Shown piece after piece: positions 1 to 8,182 of a DNA stretch of 39,833 nt. A program made the position numbers and the translations under genes. Source of the stretch: Candidatus Eiseniibacteriota bacterium (lineage in GTDB: Bacteria > Eisenbacteria > RBG-16-71-46 > CAIMUX01 > WJJG01); the NCBI GenBank assembly GCA_023129715.1, contig JAGMBO010000006.1:1-39833 (forward strand), written 5' to 3'. The notes below the pieces were generated by a model. That model saw only the letters and a list, made by a program, of their open reading frames with translations, did no database searches and was not told where the DNA came from. Every line of letters begins with the position of its first letter. Positions within the stretch are counted from its first letter, which is position 1.

Positions 1-2
1 TC

Positions 3-1262
3 GGCAACCCCGGCTCGGAGGCCGGCCACAACCTAGTGAGCTGGGGGCCCATTGAGCCAGCCAACACCGGTGGCTACTACGGCGGGATAGAGGACTGCCG
101 GGTGATCTGGGCGCCGACGGAGTTCGTGGATGGGCAACCTACGTCCGTCGTAGAACCTTGGGCCACAGTAGACCTGGATTTCGGGGAGTGCTACGGCCCG
201 AAGTGCCTGACTCTACATCACCTAGAGGGTGCCGCCCAGGATGCGTTCGACGTGCTGCTCTATCCGCCGGGAGAGCCTGGAAATGCACGACTGCTCTTCT
301 GCTATCCCGGACGCGAGCAGACCAGTGAGATTTGGCACAATCGGGGGATTCGCGTCCTTGCATCGGGAATCAAGACCGTGAAGCTCGTCGCCACGCACGA
401 GGCCTGGTCCGGCTTCGGCACGTACGGGCAAGTCGCCTTTGACACCATCATGGTCCAGGACTGGGTTCCGGTTCGCAGCTTCGTCGACATCGGGGTACCT
501 GAATCTGAGAGCGGTCACAATCTCCAGGGGTGGGGACCCATCGAACCGGATCACAGCGGTGGCAACTACGGAGGGATCGCGAATTGCCGGACGGTCTATG
601 CCTCGGCGTTGAATGGCGACGGCGAACCATGGGCGACTGTGGATCTCGACCTTGGCGACTGCGCTTGCCCGCTGTCTCTCAAGATACATCACCTGGACGG
701 GCTTGTTCTCAACGATGCGTTCGATGTGTTCCTCTACCCTGGCGGCCACCCAGAAGCTTCCGAGCTCATCTTCAACTGGGCCGGGGATGGATTGACCGAA
801 GAGAACTGGTACATCTCGTCGGTCCCCGTCGAGGGCACAGGCATACACACCATCAAGTTCGTCTCCACGGAGCCTCCATGGGCGCATTTCGACGTTTATG
901 GACAGGTGTGCATCGATACCATCATGGTGGTCCCGTGTCAGACCTTCCCACCGCCCGCAAGCATCCCGACGGCAGCATTTCACCCAAGGTCTGCACTGCA
1001 TCTGCAGCCGAATCCGTTCCGAACGAGTACTGCCCTTCAGCTGAGACTCAATGATGCAACACCGGTGACCTTCTTGATCTACGACATCCAGGGCCGTCAG
1101 GTCTGCAGGGTTGCCGATCAACTCTTCCAACCCGGCCAACACCAGCTCATTTGGGACGGGAAAGACGCAACCGGGCACTCCGTTGCCCCGGGCATCTATC
1201 TCTACCAGGTACGGATGGACGGGCGCACTGACAAGAGCGGGAAGGTGATTCACGTAAGATAG
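3..1262 (+). CDS. Secreted two-repeat protein with FlgD-like C-terminal domain (5' end outside window)
   Basis: The reading frame is open from base 3, so this is the 3' part of a gene that begins before the window. The GTG at 36 is not the start: it lies inside a domain whose second copy shows the same preceding residues (GHNL before the WGPIEP motif). Two tandem copies of a domain of about 155 residues are visible, at roughly 3-490 and 492-945. Each has WGPIEP, a GG-Y-GGI-(E/A)-(D/N)-C-R motif, WATVDLD, a paired Cys, a HHL motif and a closing Y-GQV-x-x-DTIMV strand. They look like beta-sandwich, possibly ligand-binding, modules; I cannot name the family. The last ~85 residues (QPNPF, YDIQGRQV, WDGKDATG, APGIYLYQV) are a FlgD-type Ig domain, the usual C-terminus of surface or secreted proteins in FCB-type bacteria. 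Function is unknown. Confidence 0.8.
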   Translation, partial: GNPGSEAGHNLVSWGPIEPANTGGYYGGIEDCRVIWAPTEFVDGQPTSVVEPWATVDLDFGECYGPKCLTLHHLEGAAQDAFDVLLYPPGEPGNARLLFCYPGREQTSEIWHNRGIRVLASGIKTVKLVATHEAWSGFGTYGQVAFDTIMVQDWVPVRSFVDIGVPESESGHNLQGWGPIEPDHSGGNYGGIANCRTVYASALNGDGEPWATVDLDLGDCACPLSLKIHHLDGLVLNDAFDVFLYPGGHPEASELIFNWAGDGLTEENWYISSVPVEGTGIHTIKFVSTEPPWAHFDVYGQVCIDTIMVVPCQTFPPPASIPTAAFHPRSALHLQPNPFRTSTALQLRLNDATPVTFLIYDIQGRQVCRVADQLFQPGQHQLIWDGKDATGHSVAPGIYLYQVRMDGRTDKSGKVIHVR

Positions 1263-1561
1263 CCCCTCTTCAACTAGACATTTGAGAGGAGGCGATGCCC
1301 TTCCCGCAGACAAGACCGCACGCGGAGAGGCCTGGGAGCGCGTTGGCGGGCGTAGGATGGCCGGGAATCCAGCCGTGCATCCGTCTCGCCCACCAACGCC
1401 TCTGCGGGATCAAGGCTCATTTCAGGCCTCCGACCTGCTCAGGAGTATGCGGGCGTGCTTGTCGATGTCATCCGAGCTTGCACCTGGCGGTGAGCCTCGC
1501 TAGGTCGCCGAGGGCAGTCGTCGTATCGATCACGGTCGTCGCCGGGATGTAGACGACCGGC

Positions 1562-1590
1562 TTGACAAGCAGTCGGCCGCCAGGTAGCGT
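1562..1590 (+). promoter_or_regulatory. Putative sigma70-type promoter ahead of the cobalamin riboswitch
   Basis: A perfect TTGACA at 1562-1567 is followed after 17 bases by TAGCGT at 1585-1590, a weak match to TATAAT. Transcription would begin near 1597, about 55 bases before the riboswitch aptamer. The rest of 1263-1651 holds no gene I can support. Only position and the -35 box back this call. Confidence 0.35.
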
Positions 1591-1651
1591 ATTAAGGGCT
1601 TGCTTGCGATTGTGCCGTACATCTCCGGAGCAGTCGTGGGCAGCCGATTTG

Positions 1652-1816
1652 GAGTTCTTCCGGTCCGGCCCTGTGCCGGTGAAAAGGGAAAACGGTCAAA
1701 AACCGTTGCGGGCCCGCCGCTGTAGTCGGGGACGGCCTCCGCAGAATGCCACTGCCGAGCGATCGGTGGGAAGGCGCGGAGGCCGGGGGATCCGAGAGCC
1801 AGAAGACCTGCCGGAA
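1652..1816 (+). promoter_or_regulatory. Cobalamin (B12) riboswitch
   Basis: The conserved elements of the AdoCbl-class aptamer occur in order: GGTGAAAAGGGAA near 1678-1690, the GCCCGCCGCTGTAG core (B12 box) near 1712-1725, GCCACTG at 1748-1754, GTGGGAAGGCG at 1766-1776, and AGCCAGAAGACCTGCC at 1797-1812. Spacing matches the family. The element precedes a BtuB-like TonB receptor, the commonest target. By family knowledge, B12 binding would repress expression of the downstream genes. One core position departs from the usual CCACTGTAA (here CCGCTGTAG). Confidence 0.93.
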
Positions 1817-1947
1817 GACGAACCAGGCGATTCGCATGGCCCGAGGTCGGCCGGCGCGCGTGCTTCTCCGGCCCCCTCTCCGCGTGAATCCCCGGGCGTG
1901 ACACATCAGGGCAGTGTCCCGTGCCGCATGCTCCTCGAGGTCGGGAG

Positions 1948-4350
1948 ATGCGTGCTCGCGTGCGACGGTGGCTTTGCCATACGCCAGTGCAGGCGACTCC
2001 AGCGGTCTGCATTTGCATTGGCTTCGCTCTCAGCTCGGCTGCCCCACTTGTAGGCGCCGCGGACGCGGCAGTGCCCGGCACCGCAAGCACTGCTCCAGCG
2101 CGCACTGCCGCCACCGAAGCAACCAGCGGTCCCCACCCCGCGAGTGCCGACACGACCGGCGGTATCGCGCTCATCGCTGTGCTCGAGGCCCGCAACGACT
2201 CTCTCCCCCCACCCGCACGGGCTCAGGCCAACAAGCGCATTCTCGATTGGCCCGTGCCGCTCGATACGATCCACGTCGTCGGGCGCCGCCCGACCCGGGT
2301 GGAACTCCTCGCGCGCGAGAGCGCCTTCGTCACCCGCATCGAAGTCGCCGCAGCGCGGCGCCCCTTCGAGGGCGTTGCCGAGTTGCTCGACCGCAGCGTC
2401 GGCGTGCAGGTCACCCGCTACGGCGGTCCCGGCGCGATGGCCACCCTCTCGATCCGCGGCGCCAATCCCGGAGAGGTCGAGATCTTCCTCGATCGCACCC
2501 CGCTGCGCAGCGCGACCCAAGGCGTCGTCGACCTCAGTGCGCTGGATCTCTCCCAAGTGGCCGCGGTCGAGATCTACCGCAGCGCGCCCCCCAGCGACTT
2601 GGGCGGTCGCACCGCCGGATCGGCCGTGCGCCTGGTCACCCACGAGCCAGCGGGCCCGCACTTCGCCCTGCGCGCCTCGAGCGGCAGCTATGGCACGCGC
2701 GAGTTCTCGCAGATTCTGAGCGGCGCGTTCGACCGGCATCACTACTTTGTCTCACTCTCGCACTTTCGCACCGACGGGGACTTCCGCTACTTCAACGACA
2801 ATGCCACCGCCTACGAGACGAGCGACGATGCCTGGCTGCGCTGGACCAATGGGGACGCGGCCCGTCAGACGCTCTTTGCCAAGCTCGCGCTGGCGCCAGC
2901 GCGCGGCCTGCACCTCGATCTCGCGACCGATATCTCTACCCGGGATCAGGGACTTCCGGGAACCACGCACCAACCGACCGAACGCGTACGCCTGCAGACC
3001 AAGAGCCGCCGTCACCGCGTCGAGCTGGCCACCGATGGGCGCGGCCACCGTGACCTAGATCTGCGGCTTTACGGATTCGACGAGACGACCGATCGCAGCT
3101 ATCGCGATCCGCTGCGCGAACTCGACCTCCTGGGCGTTCCGAGCCGGGTCGATCAGGATCAGACGCGCCGCGGCGGCGGCCTGCATCTGTGCTGGACGAC
3201 GATGTCAGCCTCGCCTTGGATCGGCGCTCATTCGTTCGAGTGTCTCGGCGAATGGGGCGCGGAGCGCCTGCAGCGCGTGTCGCTTCCCGGCCGGCCCACG
3301 GACGATCGCCGCGAGCGCCGCTCGCGGCTGCTCTCGATCGGCGATCATTGGGATCCGCTCAACGGCCGAGTGCGGGTGAGCGCCTTCCATCGTTGGGACC
3401 GCACGTCCGACAACTTCACCGGCAGCGATCCCTACCGTCCCTTCGCCGCCCGCCCCGAGCACACCGCCACCGTCTCCGGGCCGCGGCTGGGCCTGCGCGT
3501 GACCCTGGATCCATGCAACACGCTGAAGGCAAACTACGCCCGGCAGGCGCGCTTCCCGACATTCACCGAGCTCTTCGGCTATGAGGGCGCGATGCTCTCG
3601 AATCCCGATCTGCAACCCGAGACCGGCTGGCGCGCCGACCTGGGCTGGATCTGGACACCGTTCGGTGCGGCATCCGGCATGCGCCTGCGCGTCGAGCAGG
3701 TCTACTATGAGAGCCGTCTCGACGACATGATCGTCTTTGTTCTCGTCTCCAGCCGGGAGACGAAGCCCTTCAATCTCGACCGCGCGCACATCCGCGGCTA
3801 CGAGCTGAGTATCGAACTCGACCAGCTCCCCGGACTGCGGGATCTCGATCTCTTGCCGGCCATCGAACGCTGGGCGCGCCGGCGGCTTGCCGCGGGAGCG
3901 ACGACCGCCGCGGCCTCGACGCCTTCCCGAACGGCAGCAGCGCTGACCCTGCATCTCGACTGGCAAGATGCGCGCGACGAGGGCGCCTCGCCGGTCTACC
4001 ACGGCAAGCAGCTCCCCTATCACCCCCCCGCAGAGGCGCAGGCACAGCTCGATCTTACCCAAGGCCGTTGGGAGATCGACTATGCGTTGCAGTATCGGGC
4101 GGGAGCCTTTTGGGGACGTTCGAACCTGTCCTTCTTCGAGACCCCCGCGCAGTGGCGACACGATCTGGCGCTGCGCTGCCGCGTCGCGCGCGCTCTGCGG
4201 CTGGGTCTGCGCATCGAGAACCTCTTGGGGGCGGAAATCGAGGATCTGCGCGGCTATCCGCTGCCGGAACGCTCCTGGTACGGCGAAGTGGAATGGCATC
4301 CCCTGGCGGGAGCCAATGAGATGGAATCTTCAATGCAGGGGGAATCGTAA
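1948..4350 (+). CDS. btuB: TonB-dependent outer-membrane receptor, BtuB-like (cobalamin uptake)
   Basis: An 800-residue outer-membrane receptor predicted to take up cobalamin or a corrinoid with TonB energy. I chose the ATG at 1948 (preceded by GAGGTCGGGAG) over an in-frame GTG at 1921. A basic, hydrophobic signal segment covers about residues 1-38. A TonB-box-like LDTIHVVGRR lies near residue 112. A plug domain follows, with GVQVTRYGG, SIRGANPGEVEIFLDRTPL and VAAVEIYRS; GGRTAGSAVRLVT marks its end. The rest is beta-barrel, containing LKANYARQARFPTFTELFG and ending near ERSWYGEVEWHP. Length exceeds E. coli BtuB (about 600), with an Ala/Thr-rich stretch between signal and TonB box. Substrate assignment rests mainly on the riboswitch 130 bases upstream. 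Its stop overlaps the next start (TAATG), so the two genes are probably translationally coupled. Confidence 0.87.
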   Translation: MRARVRRWLCHTPVQATPAVCICIGFALSSAAPLVGAADAAVPGTASTAPARTAATEATSGPHPASADTTGGIALIAVLEARNDSLPPPARAQANKRILDWPVPLDTIHVVGRRPTRVELLARESAFVTRIEVAAARRPFEGVAELLDRSVGVQVTRYGGPGAMATLSIRGANPGEVEIFLDRTPLRSATQGVVDLSALDLSQVAAVEIYRSAPPSDLGGRTAGSAVRLVTHEPAGPHFALRASSGSYGTREFSQILSGAFDRHHYFVSLSHFRTDGDFRYFNDNATAYETSDDAWLRWTNGDAARQTLFAKLALAPARGLHLDLATDISTRDQGLPGTTHQPTERVRLQTKSRRHRVELATDGRGHRDLDLRLYGFDETTDRSYRDPLRELDLLGVPSRVDQDQTRRGGGLHLCWTTMSASPWIGAHSFECLGEWGAERLQRVSLPGRPTDDRRERRSRLLSIGDHWDPLNGRVRVSAFHRWDRTSDNFTGSDPYRPFAARPEHTATVSGPRLGLRVTLDPCNTLKANYARQARFPTFTELFGYEGAMLSNPDLQPETGWRADLGWIWTPFGAASGMRLRVEQVYYESRLDDMIVFVLVSSRETKPFNLDRAHIRGYELSIELDQLPGLRDLDLLPAIERWARRRLAAGATTAAASTPSRTAAALTLHLDWQDARDEGASPVYHGKQLPYHPPAEAQAQLDLTQGRWEIDYALQYRAGAFWGRSNLSFFETPAQWRHDLALRCRVARALRLGLRIENLLGAEIEDLRGYPLPERSWYGEVEWHPLAGANEMESSMQGES

Positions 4351-5969
4351 TGGACAACGCAACGCACGGCTCGGCTCTGAGCGAGCCGCGAACCCAGCGC
4401 GCGGACCGATGGAATGTACGCAGACGGCTGGTCTCCTCTCTGTTGGCGGCGGGGATTTCGTTGGCCGTGCTTCTCGGCGCACCGCTGGCAGCGTTCCTTG
4501 GCGGGCCTGCGGCCGCGCTTCTCGGCGCACCGCTGGCCGGGCTCTTCGGCACACCGCTGGCCGCGCTCCTCGGCGGGTCTACCGCGACCGCCGCCCCCGC
4601 CTATGCGCAGGGCGACTACTTCCTGATCTTCACCCGCGAGATCCCCGGCACCGGGGGCGCCTTCTCGCTGATGGATATGAACACGCCCTGGGATCACGAC
4701 AACAACTACGGCATCATGCACAACGATGTCTGGGCCTGCTTCCACGAGGGCCTGATCTACGTCGTCAACCGGCAGGATGGAGACAACATCCAGGTCCTCG
4801 ACCCGCAGGATGATTTCAACACGGTGCTCCAGTTCTCCGTCGGGGCCGGATCCAACCCTCAGGAGATCTGCTTCGTCGACGGACAGCGGGCCTTTGTCAC
4901 CCGATACAACGATGCCGATCTCTGGGAGGTCGATCCCTCCACGGGAGACCACACCGACACGATCGATCTCTCTCCTCTGGCCGACCCCGACGGACTGCCC
5001 GAAATGCAGGGGATGGCGATCCGGGACGGCCTGCTCTATGTCACCGTGCAGCGCTTCGACCGGGACAACTCCTGGACCCCCGTGCCCCCCTCCTATCTCG
5101 CGGTCATCGACCTGGCCGACAACACGCTGCTCGACATGGATGCGGGAACGCCCGGCACGCAAGGCATCCCGCTTGCCGCCACCAATCCGAACAGCGGCAT
5201 CCGCGTCGACCCGCTCACCGGAGACTTCCTCATCGGCGAGACCGGCGAGTACTTCGTCTACGACGGGGGCATCGAGCGCTTCGATCCGGTCACGAAACTG
5301 AGCGCGGGATTGATCGTCACCGAAGTGCAGCTCCAGGGAGATCTCAATATCTGGAAGACGGCCGATGGCCAGCGCGCCTATGCCATCTGCCTCAACACCT
5401 CCTACGAGACCCGGGTAGTCGCTTGCGATCTGGGCACCGGAGAAAACCTGGGCACGGTGATCTCGGCGAATGAGTATGCCTATGCTGACCTGCACATTGA
5501 CACGCCCCGCGACCAGCTCTTCATCGCCGACCGCGGCTACACCGATCCCGGGATGCGGGTCATCGACACCGAAACGCATCAACCGCTCACGCCGGGAGCG
5601 ATCGGCGTGGGCCTCTATCCGCAGTTCCTCCTCGCCATGCACGGGCCCAATTCCGGAACTCCGGATCGATCGGGCGAGCCGGCCCTCACCCTCGAGGCCT
5701 TTCCCTCCCCCGCCGCCGGCCCCCTGACGCTGCGCTTCGATCTACCTGTTCGCCAGGAGATCGCCCTGGAGATCTTCGATTCCGCCGGCCGGCGGATCGC
5801 CACACCCGCCCGGGGAGGCTGGAGCGCGGGCGTTCATTCGATCGGGTGGAATGGACGCGATGGGTTCGGACGACCGGCGCCGGCGGGAACCTACTTCGCC
5901 CTGCTGAGGACGACTGCGGGTGGGCAGTCCGTGAAGATCCAGCTGATTCGTCCTCCCGCAGCACGTTGA
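4350..5969 (+). CDS. Secreted YncE/BtuG-like beta-propeller protein with FlgD-like C-terminus
   Basis: A 539-residue exported protein, co-transcribed with the BtuB-like gene and starting inside its stop codon. Residues 1-88 are an unusually long signal region carrying five 8-residue Ala/Leu/Gly repeats, with likely cleavage after AYAQ. Residues ~90-435 look like a YncE-type seven-bladed beta-propeller: repeated short strands with motifs such as HNDVWACFHEGLIYVVN, NPQEICFVDGQRAFVTRYND, LWEVDPSTG and RAYAICLN. Residues ~450-535 are a FlgD-type Ig domain (FPSPAAGPLTLRFDLP, IFDSAGRRI, PAGTYFALLRT), probably for surface attachment or secretion. In Bacteroides, the propeller lipoprotein BtuG caps BtuB and binds B12 very tightly. 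Shared riboswitch control, gene order and fold make an equivalent role plausible here, but this is inference. There is no lipobox. Confidence 0.8.
   Translation: MDNATHGSALSEPRTQRADRWNVRRRLVSSLLAAGISLAVLLGAPLAAFLGGPAAALLGAPLAGLFGTPLAALLGGSTATAAPAYAQGDYFLIFTREIPGTGGAFSLMDMNTPWDHDNNYGIMHNDVWACFHEGLIYVVNRQDGDNIQVLDPQDDFNTVLQFSVGAGSNPQEICFVDGQRAFVTRYNDADLWEVDPSTGDHTDTIDLSPLADPDGLPEMQGMAIRDGLLYVTVQRFDRDNSWTPVPPSYLAVIDLADNTLLDMDAGTPGTQGIPLAATNPNSGIRVDPLTGDFLIGETGEYFVYDGGIERFDPVTKLSAGLIVTEVQLQGDLNIWKTADGQRAYAICLNTSYETRVVACDLGTGENLGTVISANEYAYADLHIDTPRDQLFIADRGYTDPGMRVIDTETHQPLTPGAIGVGLYPQFLLAMHGPNSGTPDRSGEPALTLEAFPSPAAGPLTLRFDLPVRQEIALEIFDSAGRRIATPARGGWSAGVHSIGWNGRDGFGRPAPAGTYFALLRTTAGGQSVKIQLIRPPAAR
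4470..4589 (+). repeat. In-frame 24-base tandem repeat (5 copies) in a signal region
   Basis: Five consecutive 24-base units (4470, 4494, 4518, 4542, 4566) encode LLGAPLAA-type octapeptides in the signal region of the propeller protein. The third and fourth units retain most bases of the first. The array lengthens the hydrophobic segment well beyond a normal signal peptide. Confidence 0.85.
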
Positions 5970-6262
5970 TTGTGGTACGAGAACTACTGATGGCGACGGC
6001 GTAACTCCCTCGGCAGAGGGATCTCGGGGCCAGGAAGCTCCGCCGGACAGGACTTCCATCGGAAGCATTTCCGGGAGAGTCAGTTGCGTGCAGTCGATCA
6101 GGAATCTCCGCTCCACAACCTTGGATTCGGGCGATTCCCGGCTAAAGAACGCAATCGACGGCCGCGATAGATCATAGGGAGATCTACAGATCCGTCACAA
6201 ACACCTCCGGCCGCCGCCGGGCGGGGTTTCTCCCGCTCGGGACCGATGAGGAAGAACCACCT

Positions 6263-8041
6263 ATGGCGCTGAGCCGTTCGCATAGAGCGCAGATGAGCTT
6301 CCCGATCCACTTCACGGCACCCGATCGTTCGAAGACCTACATCGGGGAAACCATCGACATCGCCTCGACTGGGTTCTCGGTTCAAGTGAAGACTGAGGAG
6401 CCTCTTCCAGCCACGATTCTCGCCGGTATCCTCCCCAGCCAAGTCGCCGGCGACGCGATCCTCTGTAAGGCACGGATGGTCTGGCAGGGCGGCATCACCC
6501 AGGGGCTCGGACGGGCGAGCTACAAGATCACCTCGATCGCTCAGAAGAGCCAAGAACGGCTCGATCAGCTCATTCAGAACTCCTTGCTCGAATTGATCGA
6601 ACAGTTGCAGGAATCTCCAACCTTCCAGGAATGTGATCGCGCCGACCTCGAAGTGCTGCTCGGCCTGGCGCGCACGCGCGGGGCGGCTGTCCGGCAGGTG
6701 CTCTTCGAAGCCGGCCGCGAGGAGCGGGCCGGCGTCTACATCATCTTGGATGGAGATGTCTCGGTTGCCCCCCCCCAGGGAGAGGCCGTGCCCTACGGGC
6801 CGGGCAGTGTCATCGGACGCTGGACGGGCCCCGAACCACTGGTCAACGAGGAAACCGCCACGGCGCTCGGTGACGTCCGCTTCCTGTGTGTTCCCCTGGC
6901 CTTGATTCCCGAAGTCCAGCAGCGCGCCCCGGTAATCGCCTCTCTGCTCTTCGGCGCCCTCGGGCAAGTTCCTCCCCGCAGCACGCGCCATGGATCGCGC
7001 CGGCGGCGGCACCTGATGCGCATCAACCTGCCCCATGAGCTGCAGGAGATTCCGACGCTGCCGAGCGTCTTCAATGCAGTCATGGATTGCATCGAAAACC
7101 CCGATTCGACGCCGAAAGATCTGGCCCGCATCCTGCGCAAGGACCAATCGCTGACCGCCAAGATCCTGAAGACGATCAACTCGGCGCTCTACAGTTTCGC
7201 GCGCACGATCACCTCCGTCGATGAAGCGGTCGTTCTCCTCGGCATGCAGCACACCGCCAATCTGGCGATCACCGCGATGCTGCTCAACACGCTTGTCGAC
7301 GAGAACGATTCGACCCGCCGTCCGGAACAGTTCTGGGAGCACACGCTGGGAACGGCCTACTTCGCCCACCTGCTGGGCAAGCGGGTCCATCACAACGCCC
7401 GCACGGCGGCCCCCGCGGTGGTTTCCGCTCAGGTTCGCGGCCAGGAGCAGGCACCGTCCGCGTCAGCCGGCCAGGGCACTGCAACACCCACACGCCGCAC
7501 GCCAATGTTCCAGGCCGGAAGGCGGACGGGAGGAATCGACAAGCTCGACCGGCTTTTCACCTACGCGGTGCTGCACGACATCGGGCTGGTTGTCCTCTTC
7601 CTGAAGTTCCCCGACTACTTCAGCATGGTTCGCGATGGGATCGAGAAGTTCGGCGAGCTCCACCTAGCCGAACTCGAGCTTCTCGAGACCGATCACTGCC
7701 AGCTTGGCTACCGCGTGGCCCGCGCCTGGCATCTTCCCGAGCCGATTCCCACGATCATCGCCGAACACCATCTGCCGCAAGTCTGGGCCCGGCAGCTCCA
7801 GGATCGCGACGAACTGCTTGCCCTGCTCCGCGAAGAACCGGTGGTGACCCTGATCTCGCTTGCCGATCTACTCGCCCGCCACTGCGAGATCGGTGTCGAG
7901 TTGGATTTCGAACCGCCCGAGATCCCCCCGATCCTCCTCGAAGCCTTGGGGCTCACCAGCGAGGACGCCGAGGAGTTGGTCGCCGAGGGGCCCGCCATTC
8001 GCGAGAAGGCCGAGGCCTTCTTCCGGGGCGTGAGCGTCTGA
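6263..8041 (+). CDS. PilZ / cNMP-binding-fold / HDOD three-domain regulator
   Basis: A 592-residue cytoplasmic signalling protein. Residues ~1-95 are PilZ-like (RSHR, then DIASTGFSV), although the usual D-x-S-x-x-G has Ala in place of Ser, so c-di-GMP binding is uncertain. Residues ~115-230 resemble a cyclic-nucleotide-binding fold (LFEAGREERAGVYIILDGDVSV, YGPGSVIGRW) without the canonical phosphate-binding Arg motif. Residues ~250-560 are an HDOD domain (LPSVFNAVMDCIENP, LARILRKDQSLTAKILKTINS, AVVLLGMQHTANLA, VLHDIGL). A low-complexity insertion of about 50 residues sits inside HDOD. No GGDEF or EAL domain is present. The ATG follows GAGGAAGAACC. It is transcribed alone; bases 5970-6262 upstream hold no gene, only a TCCCTC/GAGGGA stem near 6005-6020. 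It probably senses a nucleotide and acts through protein contacts. Confidence 0.85.
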   Translation: MALSRSHRAQMSFPIHFTAPDRSKTYIGETIDIASTGFSVQVKTEEPLPATILAGILPSQVAGDAILCKARMVWQGGITQGLGRASYKITSIAQKSQERLDQLIQNSLLELIEQLQESPTFQECDRADLEVLLGLARTRGAAVRQVLFEAGREERAGVYIILDGDVSVAPPQGEAVPYGPGSVIGRWTGPEPLVNEETATALGDVRFLCVPLALIPEVQQRAPVIASLLFGALGQVPPRSTRHGSRRRRHLMRINLPHELQEIPTLPSVFNAVMDCIENPDSTPKDLARILRKDQSLTAKILKTINSALYSFARTITSVDEAVVLLGMQHTANLAITAMLLNTLVDENDSTRRPEQFWEHTLGTAYFAHLLGKRVHHNARTAAPAVVSAQVRGQEQAPSASAGQGTATPTRRTPMFQAGRRTGGIDKLDRLFTYAVLHDIGLVVLFLKFPDYFSMVRDGIEKFGELHLAELELLETDHCQLGYRVARAWHLPEPIPTIIAEHHLPQVWARQLQDRDELLALLREEPVVTLISLADLLARHCEIGVELDFEPPEIPPILLEALGLTSEDAEELVAEGPAIREKAEAFFRGVSV

Positions 8042-8182
8042 TCGCACCGCCCTCGCACGGCCCCTTTTGTCACCCGCCTCGATCCTCGGCATCCGGCTTG
8101 CACGACTCCTGTGGGGTGCCGCCACCGTCGCTCGCGCGACGGCGGCGCTCCGGCCCCCGGCGATTCCATCCAAGGAGCCCCC

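Noticed and set aside
1000-1259. FlgD-like C-terminal domains considered as proof of a type IX secretion system
   Set aside because: The fold resembles type IX sorting domains, but no Por/Gld secretion gene lies in the window, so the export route cannot be assigned.
1282-1552. Small plus-strand frames, and a minus-strand stretch near 1450-1620 reading like LLVKPVVYIPATTVIDTTTALG, between the first gene and the riboswitch
   Set aside because: No start with a ribosome site and no recognisable family. The minus-strand stretch could be a gene remnant but is too short to claim.
4254-5642. 462-codon minus-strand open frame opposite the propeller gene
   Set aside because: Antisense shadow of a gene with a signal region, propeller and FlgD domain; no family motif in this frame.
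5970-6262. Possible c-di-GMP riboswitch ahead of the PilZ-HDOD gene
   Set aside because: The conserved GEMM core sequences are not present; only a simple TCCCTC/GAGGGA stem is seen, without a T-run for a terminator.
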